DNA of 64,000 nt from Siphonodentalium dalli (GCA_032622095.1 CP136063.1:86589980-86653979); one strand, 5' to 3'. Positions 1 to 12,745 are shown, counted from the first letter of the stretch. The notes: generated from the letters alone by a model not told the origin. A program made the numbers and translations.

Positions 1-310
1 TAAGTTTTACTCAAATTATAAAATAAATTTGAGGTATTTCTTCCCATAAAACTGTATAATTAATGAAAAATGAGGTGAAAGCAAAAAAGAGACTATGCAT
101 CAAATATTTTCTTCACCGCTGCGACCACATGCTTCATATTTTAATCAGCGTGAACATAAACTAATCATCTAAAAAAAAGTTTTATTTTTTGTTACATTAT
201 TGAGGAAACAGTTGGAGGGGTTCGTAAACCAGGCTATTACATTGCTGTTGCCATAGATTGATTAGTAAATGAGACATGACTAAGTTCTGTAGTGACAGAA
301 TCTTGATGTA

Positions 311-523
311 CAGTAATGCCTTAAATAATCGACTTCTTAACCACAGCAGAATTATGGGTGATTTTTCAGGATTTAGTCGGAAATATGACTTGTTGCCATT
401 CATCATAAAGCTCTCACTGAGATCTTTCCGATGAATGGCAACAAGACATTTTTCCGACTAAATCCTGAAAAATTACCCATTATTCTGCTGTGGTTAAGGA
501 ATCGATTATTTATGGCATTACTG
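311..523. mobile_element. Family B palindromic MITE (Tc1/mariner-like)
   Basis: About 213 bp and almost a perfect inverted repeat over its whole length. Ends CAGTAATGCC/GGCATTACTG, flanked by TA. No coding capacity. Confidence 0.85.
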
Positions 524-734
524 TATGCATCTACTACTGGACGCTACTGATGATTAGAAAATGGTTTGATGATGCAGTGTTCAGTTAGATATAAAAATAA
601 TTTGACTATAAATGTTATGAACACAATGATCACTATTATTTAAAAATTATATTTAAATACACGATGAGGAACATTGGACGAATGTCCAGTGTCGGATACA
701 TGATGAACGCATGGTGAGGAATACACACACTCTG

Positions 735-963
735 TTAACCCTTTCTTTACTAAATGGATTCTTTCATCCGTTATAAAAGTATACATTGGAATGGTCTATT
801 ATTCATATGGAGGAGTGTTCAATACAAGTGCAGAAGGATTCCTATTAATTGCTTAAAATGTTCAGATAATAAGTTCCACAAAATGACCGTTTGTTGAACT
901 TATTATCTCAATATTTCCTAAGGGAACTACTCATCAATGAGTGTTTAGTAAATAAAGGGTTAA
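735..963. mobile_element. Family F (TTAA MITE)
   Basis: TTAACCCTTTCTTTACTAAA to TTAGTAAATAAAGGGTTAA, with an internal stem of the GATAATAAGTTC/GAACTTATTATC type and TACATTGGAATGGTCTATTA near the left end. Confidence 0.85.
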
Positions 964-1133
964 CAGCGAACCGTGTCATGATAAAACACAGATCATCCAA
1001 GCTAATCTCAATTATGGAAAATGCCAGTTGAAACCTGTTCTTACCTAGACTCAGGATTCCCACAGGGCCCCGAATAGCCTAGAATTCCAGTCCTTACATT
1101 TCCATAGCCTTCAAGTTCACTGATATTTGCAGG

Positions 1134-1256
1134 CAAGCCTGAGTTTAGTGTGCCTGTCATTTGCAGAATGAGGTCCCCATAGGGTGAATTTATTTACGCT
1201 ATCCCGCATAGTGGGCCAGCATCACTAAATTCAACCTCCGGGGACCTCATTCTGCT
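1134..1256. mobile_element. Family A (hAT-like MITE), single hairpin, truncated
   Basis: Starts CAAGCCTGAGTTTAGTGTG and carries one palindromic core (GCAGAATGAGGTCCCC to GGGGACCTCATTCTGC). The right terminal repeat is missing. Confidence 0.75.
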
Positions 1257-2464
1257 AAGGCCTCATCTTTGGGATAATCAGCGAACTTAACCATGAAGAT
1301 ATCACATGGTTACCAGTTTGTGCAGAGTGATACAGGAAGAATGTGAATAAAAAGCAAAATATATTCTCAATTAACAAATAGCATAACACAACAAATATCA
1401 CATATTGGAGCAGTTTCAACACAAAGAAATAACAGTTGGTTCGAAATAATTGCATAACTGTGAAACAAATCACTATTAGCTCAACACATTTCAACACTGG
1501 CTTGGAATCCAAAGATCAACGATTCATCATTAAACACACAATTACAGCCCCACATAATGCTTACAACTTCATAATAATTTAAAGACATATTATGGACTTG
1601 TTCTGGTGCGTGAAATTGATAAGTTAGTACTCAGGCGCTATGCCAACATGAGGAATGTAGCATTCTACTAACATCGCCGAAAATTTCCAAAGAAATCGAC
1701 CCTACCACGCCAAAGAAAACATTGACTGAACTATGCCAAATTGTAAATATTTACATCTCGATTCGGGACACAACTATCGGTGATAATCTAACACATATGA
1801 TTTCACCATAGAGAGTCATTGCATTTAATTAAGATATCAGAATGGCGGTGTGCATCGTCAATTGGATTAATATTCATAACAAATAACTACTTTGAGCAAG
1901 ATTATTCTCAATTTCTATTTGATCACCCTACCAGAGTGTTTCACATCACTTTAAAATTTTAAAACAATTGTTTTGCCAAAATAAGGCATTACTGTGGCCC
2001 AACAGTCTATTAAGTATCAACAATGGCGTCAGCTACCCCCATTATCCATGGTTCATCCAAATTTGAACACACAATCAGTAACTTAGAGGAGTGTTGTAAT
2101 TGTTAATAAGATGGTCAGTGTGGAGAAGATATTTCAAAACCATCTGGTTTCCAAAATAAAACATATATTATCTTAAAGTTTCATTTACATTGGATAATTT
2201 TAGCAGATTTGCACTATGTCAACTACTCAACTTTGAATTAGTTTTCAGAATGTTAGGAAGCTCAACTCTTGAACTAACTTTTTTTAAATTTGAGATGTTC
2301 AGAAATGAGTAAGGATGGGGTAGCGAGTTGGTCATGGCTACATGGACAAAAATGAGCAATTATTTTGAGAGTTGATGAAGTTTGAACATTATATGTGGCT
2401 GTTAGAGTCAAGGCCCTTCCACATGGCAAAAGCGTCTTTGGTGTCTATGCAGTTACTCATTACG
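1257..2464. other. No gene seen
   Basis: AT-rich sequence without recognisable coding frames, RNA genes or repeats on either strand. Confidence 0.5.
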
Positions 2465-2574
2465 TAATGAATTTGGTGATGTTAGCCCGCAGTGCTGGAT
2501 AGCATCACTAAATTCACCCTCTGGGGACCTCATTCTGCAAATGACAGACACACTATTTGCAGGCTTGCTTCCAG
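2465..2574. mobile_element. Family A fragment, right half
   Basis: Half hairpin (AGCATCACTAAATTCACCC, GGGGACCTCATTCTGC) followed by the terminal sequence ending TTTGCAGGCTTG. Confidence 0.7.
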
Positions 2575-2693
2575 TGTCTTCTTTCTTTACTGTTATTATA
2601 AAAGTTGAAATTAGTCGAACAGCAGCAGGCGAATCTCACGGTTGCATACCACCAGATTAGCACAGGTTTTCTATGAATTTTGCAATTTGCCCT

Positions 2694-2839
2694 GGAAATA
2701 TGGCTTGTTGCCATTCATCGGAAAGTTCTCACTGAGAGCTTTCCGATGAATGGCAACAAACCTTATTTCTGACTAAATCCTGAAAAGTTACCCATAATTC
2801 TGCTGTGGTTAAAGGAGTCGATTATTTAGGGCATTACTG
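2694..2839. mobile_element. Family B, left arm truncated
   Basis: Starts inside the left arm (GGAAATATGGCTTGTTGCC), has the full right arm, and ends GGGCATTACTG. Confidence 0.8.
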
Positions 2840-2950
2840 TAAGTAGACGTGGAAAATGCTGTGTGGAAGGAACTTAATTAGGAGTATTCTGGTTGAGGAT
2901 TTGAAGCATTTATTGCAACTCAATGAGTAACACAAATGCCCATTTATTGC

Positions 2951-2979
2951 CAATCTTTAGGCCATCGGCCTTCTTCAGT
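2951..2979 (-). ncRNA. Degenerate hammerhead-like core (possible retroelement remnant)
   Basis: The minus strand reads CTGAAGA, a GGCC-GAT-GGCC stem-loop, then TAAAGATTGG. This resembles the CUGANGA / stem II / GAAA core, but the first G of GAAA is replaced, so it would not be expected to cleave. Penelope-like elements are known to carry such motifs. Confidence 0.25.
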
Positions 2980-3287
2980 TCTCAATATTATATTAACAAA
3001 TACATTGCCTGTTCAAAATTAATCTCTTGAAACTTCGAAACATAAAAACGGGTTAAAAATTCTATGATGAGGAATGATGAAAGTGTGAAGGTACGACGTG
3101 AGGTGTAGGGCTGCAACGATGCGGAACTTCATAATGCAATGCACATCGCAATGTTTATGTGATGATGTGTTGTGTATCAGGATGCAGAATTAATGGTTGC
3201 CATTAAGGAATAATTCAGCCTTCGCTGTAGGAATCAAGTTGTTCGCTGCCCACGTGGCAAATTTAACCTGCAATTAGGAAGTGTAAA

Positions 3288-3497
3288 TTAACCCTTTCAG
3301 TGCCAAGTCCGATTTTTGTATCAACCCATATTTCCTTGATCATTTTTCAAATTTATTTATTATAATAATGTGATACATTGATGGAAAGTTAGAGCTCTTT
3401 CCATCAATGTATCACATTATTATAATTAATAAATTTGAAAAATGATCAAGGAAATATGGGTTGATACTAAAATCGGACTTGGCACTGAATGGGTTAA
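3288..3497. mobile_element. Family D (TTAA palindromic MITE)
   Basis: TTAACCCTTTCAGTGCCAAG to GGCACTGAATGGGTTAA. 210-bp near-perfect palindrome. Confidence 0.88.
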
Positions 3498-3737
3498 TCT
3501 ACTGTTTCTTCCTCATTCAATCCCTCTGGGAAATAAATGTAGAAAAACTGAATACTTGATTGTTGTCAGCTAGCATTTGATGAGTTCTTAATGCAAAAGT
3601 ATGCTTTTCGTAAATCGTGTTCGACATTCCCACTGCATAGAGAATATCACGATGCATTGAAATCACGATGAATCGTTGCAGCCATAATGAAGAGTGATGA
3701 GATACCTGAAAGAGACTATTGCACAGAAATAAAGATA

Positions 3738-3917
3738 GAGTAATGCCCTAAATAATCGACTCCTTAACCACAGCAGAATTATGGGTAATTTTTCAGGATT
3801 TAGTCGGAAATATGGCTTGTTGCCATTCATCGGAAAGCTCATATTTCCGACTAAATCCTGAAAAATTACCCATAATTCTGCTGTGATTAAAGGAGTCGAT
3901 TATTTAGGGCATTACTG
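3738..3917. mobile_element. Family B MITE, tip of hairpin deleted
   Basis: GAGTAATGCCC to GGGCATTACTG, flanked by TA, with the centre shortened. Confidence 0.85.
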
Positions 3918-4170
3918 TACATAGAGACAAAGCTGATTATAAATTTATGATTGGTTAGGCCATTTCTGCAATAGAGTTGGCCAACATAATGGGAAATTCT
4001 CAAAAGCTTAAATCACAAATTAAACAATCCATTAAAAATCAATTTGTCACTTTATATGTGTTCTATATTTACTGTGAAGAAGTCAATTGTGGGTATCTAT
4101 TTGCGGCATTTTTGTTGAGAATTTGTTTTAGACTGAGACATAGAAACACATGTCAACCTTCATCAAATGG

Positions 4171-4545
4171 TTAAAGGTACACAATCCGATTCGATGGTCC
4201 CAATATCATCAGATTCCAACAACAACATTTCTTGAAATGCCGCTTCAGTTATCCGAATTTATCAATTGACAAAAAATAATGCTAAATTATAGTATAAAAT
4301 TGCCCAAAAAATGTTATATATCAACATTTTGTTCAATGCAATTATGTCGGTTGGCATTGGTCGAATATTTGCCATGCAGCCAAGTATTCCAGGTGGTGAA
4401 AAGTAACATACTTCAAAAATAGATATCTGATAACTAACTATGAGCTTTGATGGGTGGGTTCCTCGACTCAAATAAAATATTTTTTACCCCCGAAGCCAAA
4501 GAAATAGTAATTTAGGAGTGTTAATTTGATTGTGCATCTTGAAAT
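4171..4545. mobile_element. Family J element, diverged
   Basis: Left end TTAAAGGTACACAATCCGAT. The right part (GATGGGTGGGTTCCTCGACT, TTTGGCTTCGGGGG inverted) matches the copy at 34070. The right end is decayed. Confidence 0.7.
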
Positions 4546-5082
4546 CTACTTACAATACACATGTCGCTCATGTTGTCATACGCAAACTAAATTGAGTTAG
4601 TCACTTAAATTTTTTTTTAGGACAATGTCCTTGATAGAACACTTATAATCAGACAGACAATCATAATATAATCAGAGACAAAATAAATGGCTTATCTTAG
4701 TTACTTACAGGCTAAAACCTCTCAAAATTATGCGATGTCTGACTGAAATCCTTTTGAACTTGTCATTATAATTAAATGAACATTTTGTGAATTATAGAAC
4801 ACAGTCTATTTAAGGTGCAATTTGATTCAACAGAAAAAAAGACAGAAACTAACAGGTTAAAATTGTCTTCAACTTGTCAAAATTACAGGCTTTAATAGTG
4901 GATTTAATAGTGGAGAAGTTCTAGATTTGCATTCAGATCAATATATAAGACATATATATCACATAAACAAAACAGGGTGTGTTACTATATATAGGGCCAC
5001 ACTTGTTTTCGTTAGCAATTATCACATGAGCGCAGCTGTTTGAAGGATACAAGAGACAAAGACTCGGGAGGCATCATTGTGC

Positions 5083-6062
5083 CCAGCCTAGAGGTTTCTA
5101 ATTGGGAGAAGTCATGTCTCCCTGCTTGGTTATTAGGGTAAAAGGGTGATGTTGGTGCGTAAATTGAACTTCATCCAATTACTTCTCCCTACCTTACTTG
5201 TATTTAAATTCGCGCAGCACTATTTTTTGCACAGTTTTGAATTCACCCACTTTAAATTTGCGCACCTAGCTGTGCGAATTCAAAACTGACAAAAATATTT
5301 TCGTAATATTTCTGTGATATTTTCATATATCTTGGAGCTGATAGTTTCAGTTCTTAGTCATTGCTGGAGATAGTATATGCATATTAAACACCATCGCGGC
5401 GGATTTACATCGTGTAGACAATAAACTAGTAACTACATACATCATAATTTTGTGGTGACCTGGACTATTAGTATTTCTTATACAAGCATTTCAACAATGT
5501 CTATGTTACCATGATTTGTCGCTTGAATTGTGAGCAATGGTCTTGATAGCGGTTAGCCGAATGTAAATATATGCATACATATACAGGCGTAATTGTCTAT
5601 TCAACCGTTCATTATATATGTAAACTCAGCAACATACAGTAATGCCCTAATTAATCGACTCCTTTAACCACAGGAGAATTATGGGTAACTTTTCAGGATT
5701 TAGTCGGAAATATGGCTTGTTGCCATTCATCGGAAAGCTCTCGCTGAGAGCTTTCCAATGAATGGCAACAAACCATATTTCCGACTAAATCCTGAAAAGT
5801 TACCCATAATTCTCCTGTGGTTAAAGGAGTCGATTAATTAGGGCATTACTGTAGCCCTCTTGTATTTCATATGGATTGTGGTTTAGATTAATCTTGGGAG
5901 TTGTTCTATTTTTCGCTCAGTTTTAAATTCGAACACCGATGGGTGCACGAAAAATAGTACGGCACGTATTTAAGTGCGAGTAAGGCAATAACATTCCACT
6001 TCTCCATAATAACCATACATGGAGAAGTGACTTCTCCCAATTTGAAACCACAAGACTGGCCC
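5083..6062. mobile_element. Family I TIR element with a nested family B copy
   Basis: Left GTTTCTAATTGGGAGAAGTC and right GACTTCTCCCAATTTGAAAC are inverted, the outermost parts being CCAGCCTAGAG and AGACTGGCCCC. Family B sits at 5637-5851. Interior non-coding. Confidence 0.65.
5637..5851. mobile_element. Family B MITE with matched arm variants, nested in family I
   Basis: 215-bp near-perfect palindrome flanked by TA. It differs from other copies at sites that are changed in both arms (CACAGGAG with CTCCTGTG; ATTAATCG with CGATTAAT). Confidence 0.9.
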
Positions 6063-6811
6063 CTGAATTACACCTTAACATTAATGAGGATAACATTAGA
6101 TGAGGGAGTCAGAATTCACTGTAAATTTGGGAAGATAATCTCTTGTACAAGAACATACAAATCAGTAAAAACAATTTCAAAAGCCGATACTGGTACATAC
6201 TCAACAAAATAGTTCACAACCAAAATATACCAAGTGTTTCTGAAATGCTATCACGTGAAACAGAAAGACTGATAGGCAAACTAACTTAATAGAAAAATTA
6301 ACAAATATGGAATGATTTACAGTCAACTTTTACCAATAAGAAATTTAAAATCAGCGGGCAGCAAAATTTTACCACTCCCATTCCCTCATTCATTGAAAGT
6401 ATGTTTATAACAGCCCATGTAGACGACGCGAGTATCGCAATCTTGGCGACTTCTGTGTACGATGTTCACTTAGAATAAATGTAATATCATTGAGGCATTG
6501 ACATGGCATCACGATCTGGGCGTCGCAAGTGGCATGACCAAAGCGTCTATTGGATGAATAGGATTTGCTCTAATTGAGCGTTTGATCGGAGTGTTTACTT
6601 GGGTTTTTCCGGATTTTTCACCGACGGAGACGAAATTCACTGGATGTGGAATCCATCAACATTGTCAAGGTCACTTGAGGTGAATAAAATGTTTACTTCA
6701 AATTCAATGTCTACTGATGAAATTATAATCGCAATGCAATAGCATGAAGTAACAAGAATCTTGCGGGTGGACATCGTGTCCTGCCTACAAATGTATGGAA
6801 TCATTAGATTG
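6063..6811. other. No gene seen
   Basis: Only short chance frames between the family I element and the DIRS-like element. Confidence 0.5.
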
Positions 6812-7100
6812 GTATTCTATTTCGTCATAACATCACTTCCGGTATAAAATGAGATATGCCAGTGCGCAGGCGCCAATCACTTTTGCCTTTGTAGCGCAAG
6901 GTGTAGGACGTTATCTTTATCGTCGTCCTCATTTATAGCCGCGAAGATAGTGAAATATATTAGTTTCTTGTCTTCGTATAAATTTATTGTATTTGCGGTT
7001 ATCTATTTACCGCATTTATTATTCGCACCACTTCCTCAGTCTAGTGGACTGCGAATTAATAGCAATTCGCTGAGAATGGCGATTGCAATTGTCTTAGTGA

Positions 7101-7525
7101 CTTTCTTTATGTACTGTCTCGAGTTGTGAATAACTCGTCGACAAACAATTTCTTGTGGTTACGTTAGTACCACGGAATAGTACATAATTAAAATAACTTA
7201 ATTGAGACTACGTCTTGGTAAACTAGTTATTTTGGTAGCGGCAATCTGGTTTGAGATTTGATCGACTTGCCGTTTATCTGAAACAAAATGGCGGATGCCT
7301 TTTGTTCAGAAGCCTTTCTTTATGTACTGTCTCGAGTTGTGAATAACTCGTCGACAAACAATTTCTTGTGGTTACGTTAGTACCACGGAATAGTACATAA
7401 TTAAAATAACTTACTTGAGACTTCGTCTTGGTAAACTAGTTATTTTGATAGCGGCAATCTGGTTTGAGATTTGCTCGACTTGCCGTTTATCCGAAACAAA
7501 ATGGCGGATGCCTTTTGTTCAGAAT
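7101..7525. repeat. 213-bp tandem duplication inside the DIRS-like element
   Basis: 7101-7311 and 7314-7525 are near identical (CTTTCTTTATGTACTGTCTC to GCGGATGCCTTTTGTTCAGA), with only a few substitutions, so the duplication is recent relative to the element. Confidence 0.9.
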
Positions 7526-10500
7526 ACGTGGAGTGTTTTAAATGCACTCCCCATTGTTTTGGTGTAAATGCTTTTACCTGAGTTTTCACTGGCTTTTTTG
7601 TCAGCGGACACAAAGTCTTGGTAAATTCTGACGACATAATTGCTGTTGCAAAATTGTCTGAATTAGGTCAATTGGTGACCTGATTTTTATACAGGGAAAT
7701 ATTGCACTCAATATAATCGAGTCACTTGTTGTCGGCTCTTGACAGCCGCTTTTCACATGGCTGTATGGGCTATGCCCTCAGTTTTGCGGAAAGGGTCCAG
7801 GAAATATGGCATAATAATTTCTTTGCTGCGATTTTTCATCGGGCCTGACTTTGTGTCAACGATGTGAACGGGCAGTTGACCTTTGTTCGTGACCTTTCCT
7901 TAAAGTGCATGTGGGTACTCGAGCTATCGTTGATGCATCGAAGCGTGTAATCTGTTAAGACATTGAATGAATCAATGTGCGTGGCTTTTGTGGCCTATAT
8001 TACACGACGTTTCATTTGTTGCTACAACAGTTACTGGCTACGATGAGAATGATATAATATTCATTCTGTTTCCGTTGTGGATCATAATTACGCACATGTT
8101 TTCGTAGCGTTATTTACCACACGTGACCGGGCCGTGCCATTCGGCAAACCTCGTCAGTTTCCGTACAGATCTGTAGACCCAGAGGTCATAGGTCGAAGCT
8201 ATGTAACATGACGAGCTCGTGTGGTTGATAACTAGATTACAATACTTAGCCGTGATGGGTTTTCTTTCCAATGTTGTTTCACTCATCATAAGTTGTCAAT
8301 GTGGGCTTTATTGTTTTACCCACAACTCGTGAGACTGTTATTGTTAATCCCAGTTTAACAAATTTATTAAGAATTAAATGTATGCTCACTGGAGCTGTGT
8401 AGTACACAGTTGCACATTTTGTTCAAATGACCATGTTAGTTTTTATACTATATTACAAAATACGTTTCTAGCATTCATTAAAGTTATATGTTTTATATAA
8501 CATAATGATTTTAAATCATTTTATGAGAGGTTCAGGTTTTTTGAAGTCTGGACTTTGTAGATATAGACATCTACATCATTATGCTCGTACTATTTGACAC
8601 TATCGGCATAATATATATGCATGCATATCTACATGTACATATGCACAACAGTCATGCTGTCACTCTGTACCACTGACCTCACTTCTCCATTTTCACCTCA
8701 GCAGTTTTGTTGATGGGGGTTTTAGCGTGTTTAAATATATTTGCCTCCTTATGGCATGATCGTCGAACACTAACACTATGTACAATGCTGCTAGATGCAG
8801 CATATACTGTCATATATATCCTGACAATTTGAACTTGAAACAAGTTCCGTTCTCAACTCATTACTGGAATGAACTCAACAGCGTCAACTTATACTTGAAC
8901 AGTCTGCATTTAATGTATTTTTCATATGCATTATATACTCAGGTCTGTTGTGACCACTGACCAGTATAACATGTTTAACCTGCTTGGTCTGAGACAAGTT
9001 TATACCGTCGATAACGACGCATGTATGATATATGTATCTTCTTTTACATCTGGTCTCAATGGTTCGATATTCCATATTGGTTGGTAGGAACACATGACTT
9101 ACTAGTGTCAAACCAACTTAATCCATAGCTGGTTATCACTTATCTATCTTAAAGATAAAACCTAATTGTATCTGACTAATTAATCAGTATACATGTACAG
9201 TGTTTATTAGCTTACATGTATGCATGGGCACGATTTTTGCCGACCTGTTAACTTAATAGTGCATGATAGTTGCATGTGTTACAAACCATCGAAGATAAAT
9301 GTCAGGTTTACTATCTATATATAGGGAGTACAGACAATGTGTGGGTTGGTGTGTACCCTGTATTATACTATCGGGGTTTGGTTTTTAAAAATTTCAGCAA
9401 CCTGAGTTGTTTCCACTATTACTAATAGTATTTGTGGCCTTTTTTCGCCTGGTCTGGGTACTTCAGAATCACCCAACTTGCGAATCTACCATCTTGTTTG
9501 GTTGTTAGTTATTGTCACTTGTCAGATTATATATATGTCTGAGTCAATGATACCAATTGATTTGTCTTCAACATGAATCTCTGTTTGTACTAAGTTGACT
9601 TCAAGTACTATTACATGTATAGGACATCACATAGGCCATGCGACCGTCTACACTACGTACCGGTATTTGCACTGTGCATCAGTTTTTGTTTCATCTGCAG
9701 TTGAGAATCCTGCCCAGATGAATATATTTATGCCATGCTTTCTGCACTGCATTCAATGACTGGCACTGTCCATATTAACATTGATGTATATGTCAACAGT
9801 TTTATAGTATGTCGTATGTCTATTTATTTCGTGACATGACTATGGCAGATTTATATCTACCCGGTTTGTTCAGGAACAGAACTTGATTAAATAATGGACT
9901 TTTATTAAGTCTATATATACTTGGGACGTTGAAACTCACGTTTGCATTGGCAATGTCAGCCCATTATCTTTCTGGCTGCGGCAATACTAAATCTCGTAAA
10001 TGAGTTTGGTGTTTGGTTGCATTTGACGTAGATAATTCTGCGTTCATCGTGAGATGTGTGCTTATGGTTTTCACAGTTAATTTAAACTTCAGACAGTTCG
10101 CGAATTTAATCCACACAATCTGTTTAGCATGGGGTTTATGTACATGTGCTATTACCTATAGTTTCATGTTTCCCATTACATGTACCCACATAAAATGTAA
10201 ACTATCACTGCCGATCTGAGGGTTTGACTGGCTTTTCAGATGTTATAACATTTGTCGGAATCAAAATATTTTCAATTTAATTCTTGTCATGCGATGTTGA
10301 CACAATACAGAAATGTGTCTATGAGCGTATTTCATCTCTGGAGTATCTGGATTTGACACAATCAATTACGCATTTACATGATTGGGTTTAGTTATGACTA
10401 TACAGGTATACCTTCTGCGAAGGCTATTATTCTATATCTATTCAGTACATTGCTTATTTCCTATATTGCTTATTACTTTACTTAATATGCATTTTTACAT

Positions 10501-10884
10501 ACCAATGTAACCTTCGTTTTTCTGGATGGGGATATCGAAGTATACATTATACTGGTTTCTCACATGCTGTAGGCAAAATTTTCATCCAGAAAAGGGGGGG
10601 GGGGGTGCATTGATTCCCCTCTTCTCTATAGTGGTATCACGCTATGAGTGGATTTGAGTAAGGAAATTCAGTTTGTTCTTTTTCTCCACCTGTATATGCA
10701 GGCGGATACGTTGATCATGCTTGTATCATGTTCAGATAAGTTTTATCAAGTATCTCTGACATATTACTGACCGCGATACGTTACGGTTTTGTGCTTTTCT
10801 CCAAAGCCTTAACAAAGGTTTGAGTTCAGGCTTAATTGTTCCATATCTGACGATAATTCCTGACGATGATTTCATCATCAGTGA
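7526..10884. other. Interior of the DIRS-like element, no readable gene
   Basis: No long open frame and no recognisable protein motif on either strand. It holds only short chance frames and a 13-base G run at about 10597. Confidence 0.5.
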
Positions 10885-11325
10885 ACATGGCTGATAATAC
10901 CGAGGCCTGGTGCATTGGCCAAACCTTTGGAACTGGTGCAGTATGATGCAGATCCTCATTTGTGTGTTTATCGGACGTTGACTACATATATTCACCGTAC
11001 TGCAACATTACGTTCAACCTGTATGGCCAATGATAATGAGTTGCTTCTGAGTTATGTTCATCCCCATAAGCATGTTACTGGGCATACTATCGCTCGTTGG
11101 ATAAGGACTGTGCTTGCTAGAGCGGGCATTGACACTTCAGTTTTCAAAGCACACAGTGTGCGAGGCGCTGCTGTTTCTCGTGCTTTTCAGTTAAACATTC
11201 CAATTAAGGATATTTTGGGTGTAGCAGGCTGGAGTTCAGCTGCTACTTTTGCTATGTTTTATAACAAACCAATTGCACCTGTTTGTCAATTTGAATGTGG
11301 GGTACTGGATATTGTTACAGAATAA
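10885..11325 (+). pseudogene. Tyrosine recombinase, C-terminal fragment (DIRS-like)
   Basis: The frame opens at 10885 after a stop and runs to TAA at 11323-11325. There is no good ATG at its start, so it is a 5'-truncated or frameshifted gene. Visible features: a DPHLCVYRTL stretch as in DIRS recombinases, SYVHPHKHVTGHTIARWIR, then FKAHSVRGAAVSRAF with the catalytic His-x-x-Arg, and GWSSAATFAMFYNKP with the nucleophilic Tyr. The last two motifs are intact. The upstream catalytic Arg and the N-terminal half (roughly 200 residues in the family) are missing. Such enzymes integrate circular DNA copies of DIRS-type retroelements. Family assignment is from memory of DIRS recombinases and is firm; which DIRS subgroup is not. 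Confidence 0.85.
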
Positions 11326-11406
11326 ATTCTGTATAATCCTTGGAAATTTGGTGTTTGATGCTTTAAAGTCTCATTTTATACCGGAAGTGATGTTATGACG
11401 AAATAG

Positions 11407-11689
11407 AATTAAAAAATTAAACAAGCCTTCCTTGGGAAGGTGAAGTTTGATTGTGATTCTATGAGTCATAAAGAATCACTGGAGGGATTAAATGCCACCC
11501 TCCCACCCAACTTTTTGGGTTAAGTATGTATGTTTCAGTTGAGATCTTCACTCCAAATTTCGGCTTTTAATTGTGATTGGCACCTGCGCACTGGCATATC
11601 TCATTTAATCCCTCCAGTGATTCTTTATGACTCATAGAATCACAATCAAACTTCACCTTCCCAAGGAAGGCTTGTTTAATTTTTTAATT
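11407..11689. repeat. Long hairpin: 88-bp arms at the DIRS-like right end
   Basis: 11407-11494 is the reverse complement of 11602-11689, almost without mismatch. The 107-base loop ends with 11572-11606, which is complementary to 6850-6881. Confidence 0.85.
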
Positions 11690-12083
11690 TTATGGCCATT
11701 TTTTTAATTTTTGGAAAATAAAAAAAAACAAACAAGAGGAACAGCCCCACGTGGGATGATAAAAATCCATGAGAATGTTGTGATGCCAATGACGCAGAAA
11801 ATCGAGACTCTCGCATCGCACATGAGGCATGCATTGATGTCTGTATGGACCTTAAGGAGACCGAAGTTCCTCTGTCTGTAAGGATTGACATTGGTTATGT
11901 TAGACAGTTGCAAAGATAAAAGTATATTCAATAGAGAGTTTTCAACTTAATTTCCCCACAGAAGCAGGATTTAGTCAAATAGTTCATCTTTTTGCTTTCA
12001 AAAGCAGAAATTTCTATGTCCAAACAGAAAATGAAAAAAGCACAACATTGTTATTCATATGATTGTGCATTTACAGATTGATA

Positions 12084-12284
12084 CAGTAATGGCCTAATAA
12101 TCGACTCCTTTACCACAGCAGAATTATGGGTAATTTTTCAGGATTTATTCGGAAATATGGCTCATTGAGATTCATCGGAAAGTTCTCACCGAGAGCTCTC
12201 CGATGAATGGCAGCAAGCCATGTTTCCGACTAAATCCTGAAAATTCTGCTGTGGTTAAGGAGTCAATTATTTAGGGCATTACTG
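12084..12284. mobile_element. Family B MITE
   Basis: TA-flanked CAGTAATGGCC to GGGCATTACTG palindrome with some arm divergence. Confidence 0.85.
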
Positions 12285-12299
12285 TATACCAAGTTTGAA

Positions 12300-12745
12300 A
12301 CCCCTAGGCAAGTCCCTGAATTCAGGAACCTATGTCACTAATATAATCTCTATATCGCTTCTGACATTCAGATAGCTGCTTTATATATCTGGAACTTAGA
12401 TATTTGTTGTAGGAGTTATTGTACTAATGAGTGAAACGGATTATGTGCATTTTAGGAACATCTATTAAACGGTTGATGTGTGTTTGATATTCAAAATCGG
12501 GGAAAACAGATGCCAATTTTCCTTGTAAATTTCCGTTATAAAATATAAGATTTTAATGAATACTGGTTTAATGCGCAATTGTGAATTTCCACAATTCATG
12601 TACTAGTTTTTCCCGTCAGAAAAACATTTATATATGTTTTAAACAAATTTAAAATAAAAACCACTTTGGGTTAGAGACTTGATTGGTGACATAGGTTCTG
12701 CTTTGGGTTAGAGACTTGATTGGTGACATAGGTTCTTGGCCCTGG
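12300..12745. repeat. Weak inverted-repeat element with 37-bp duplicated right end
   Basis: GAACCTATGTCAC at 12326 is inverted at 12686 and 12723. The right block (CTTTGGGTTAGAGACTTGAT...) occurs twice in tandem, 12664-12700 and 12701-12737. Confidence 0.55.

Larger units (their letters stand above)
6812..11690 (+). mobile_element. Decayed DIRS-like tyrosine-recombinase retroelement
   Basis: The element is defined by a recombinase remnant near the right end and by inverted ends. The left 6812-6853 is complementary to 11368-11409, and 6850-6881 is complementary to 11572-11606. DIRS elements carry inverted terminal repeats and an internal complementary region with the recombinase as last gene, which fits. 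I see no reverse transcriptase or RNase H remains between 7530 and 10880, so it is degenerate or was always non-autonomous. Exact ends are uncertain because of the hairpin at 11407-11689. Confidence 0.65.

Noticed and set aside
735-738. TTAACCC motifs as interstitial telomere repeats
   Set aside because: They occur singly as transposon ends in inverted pairs, never as tandem TTAGGG arrays.
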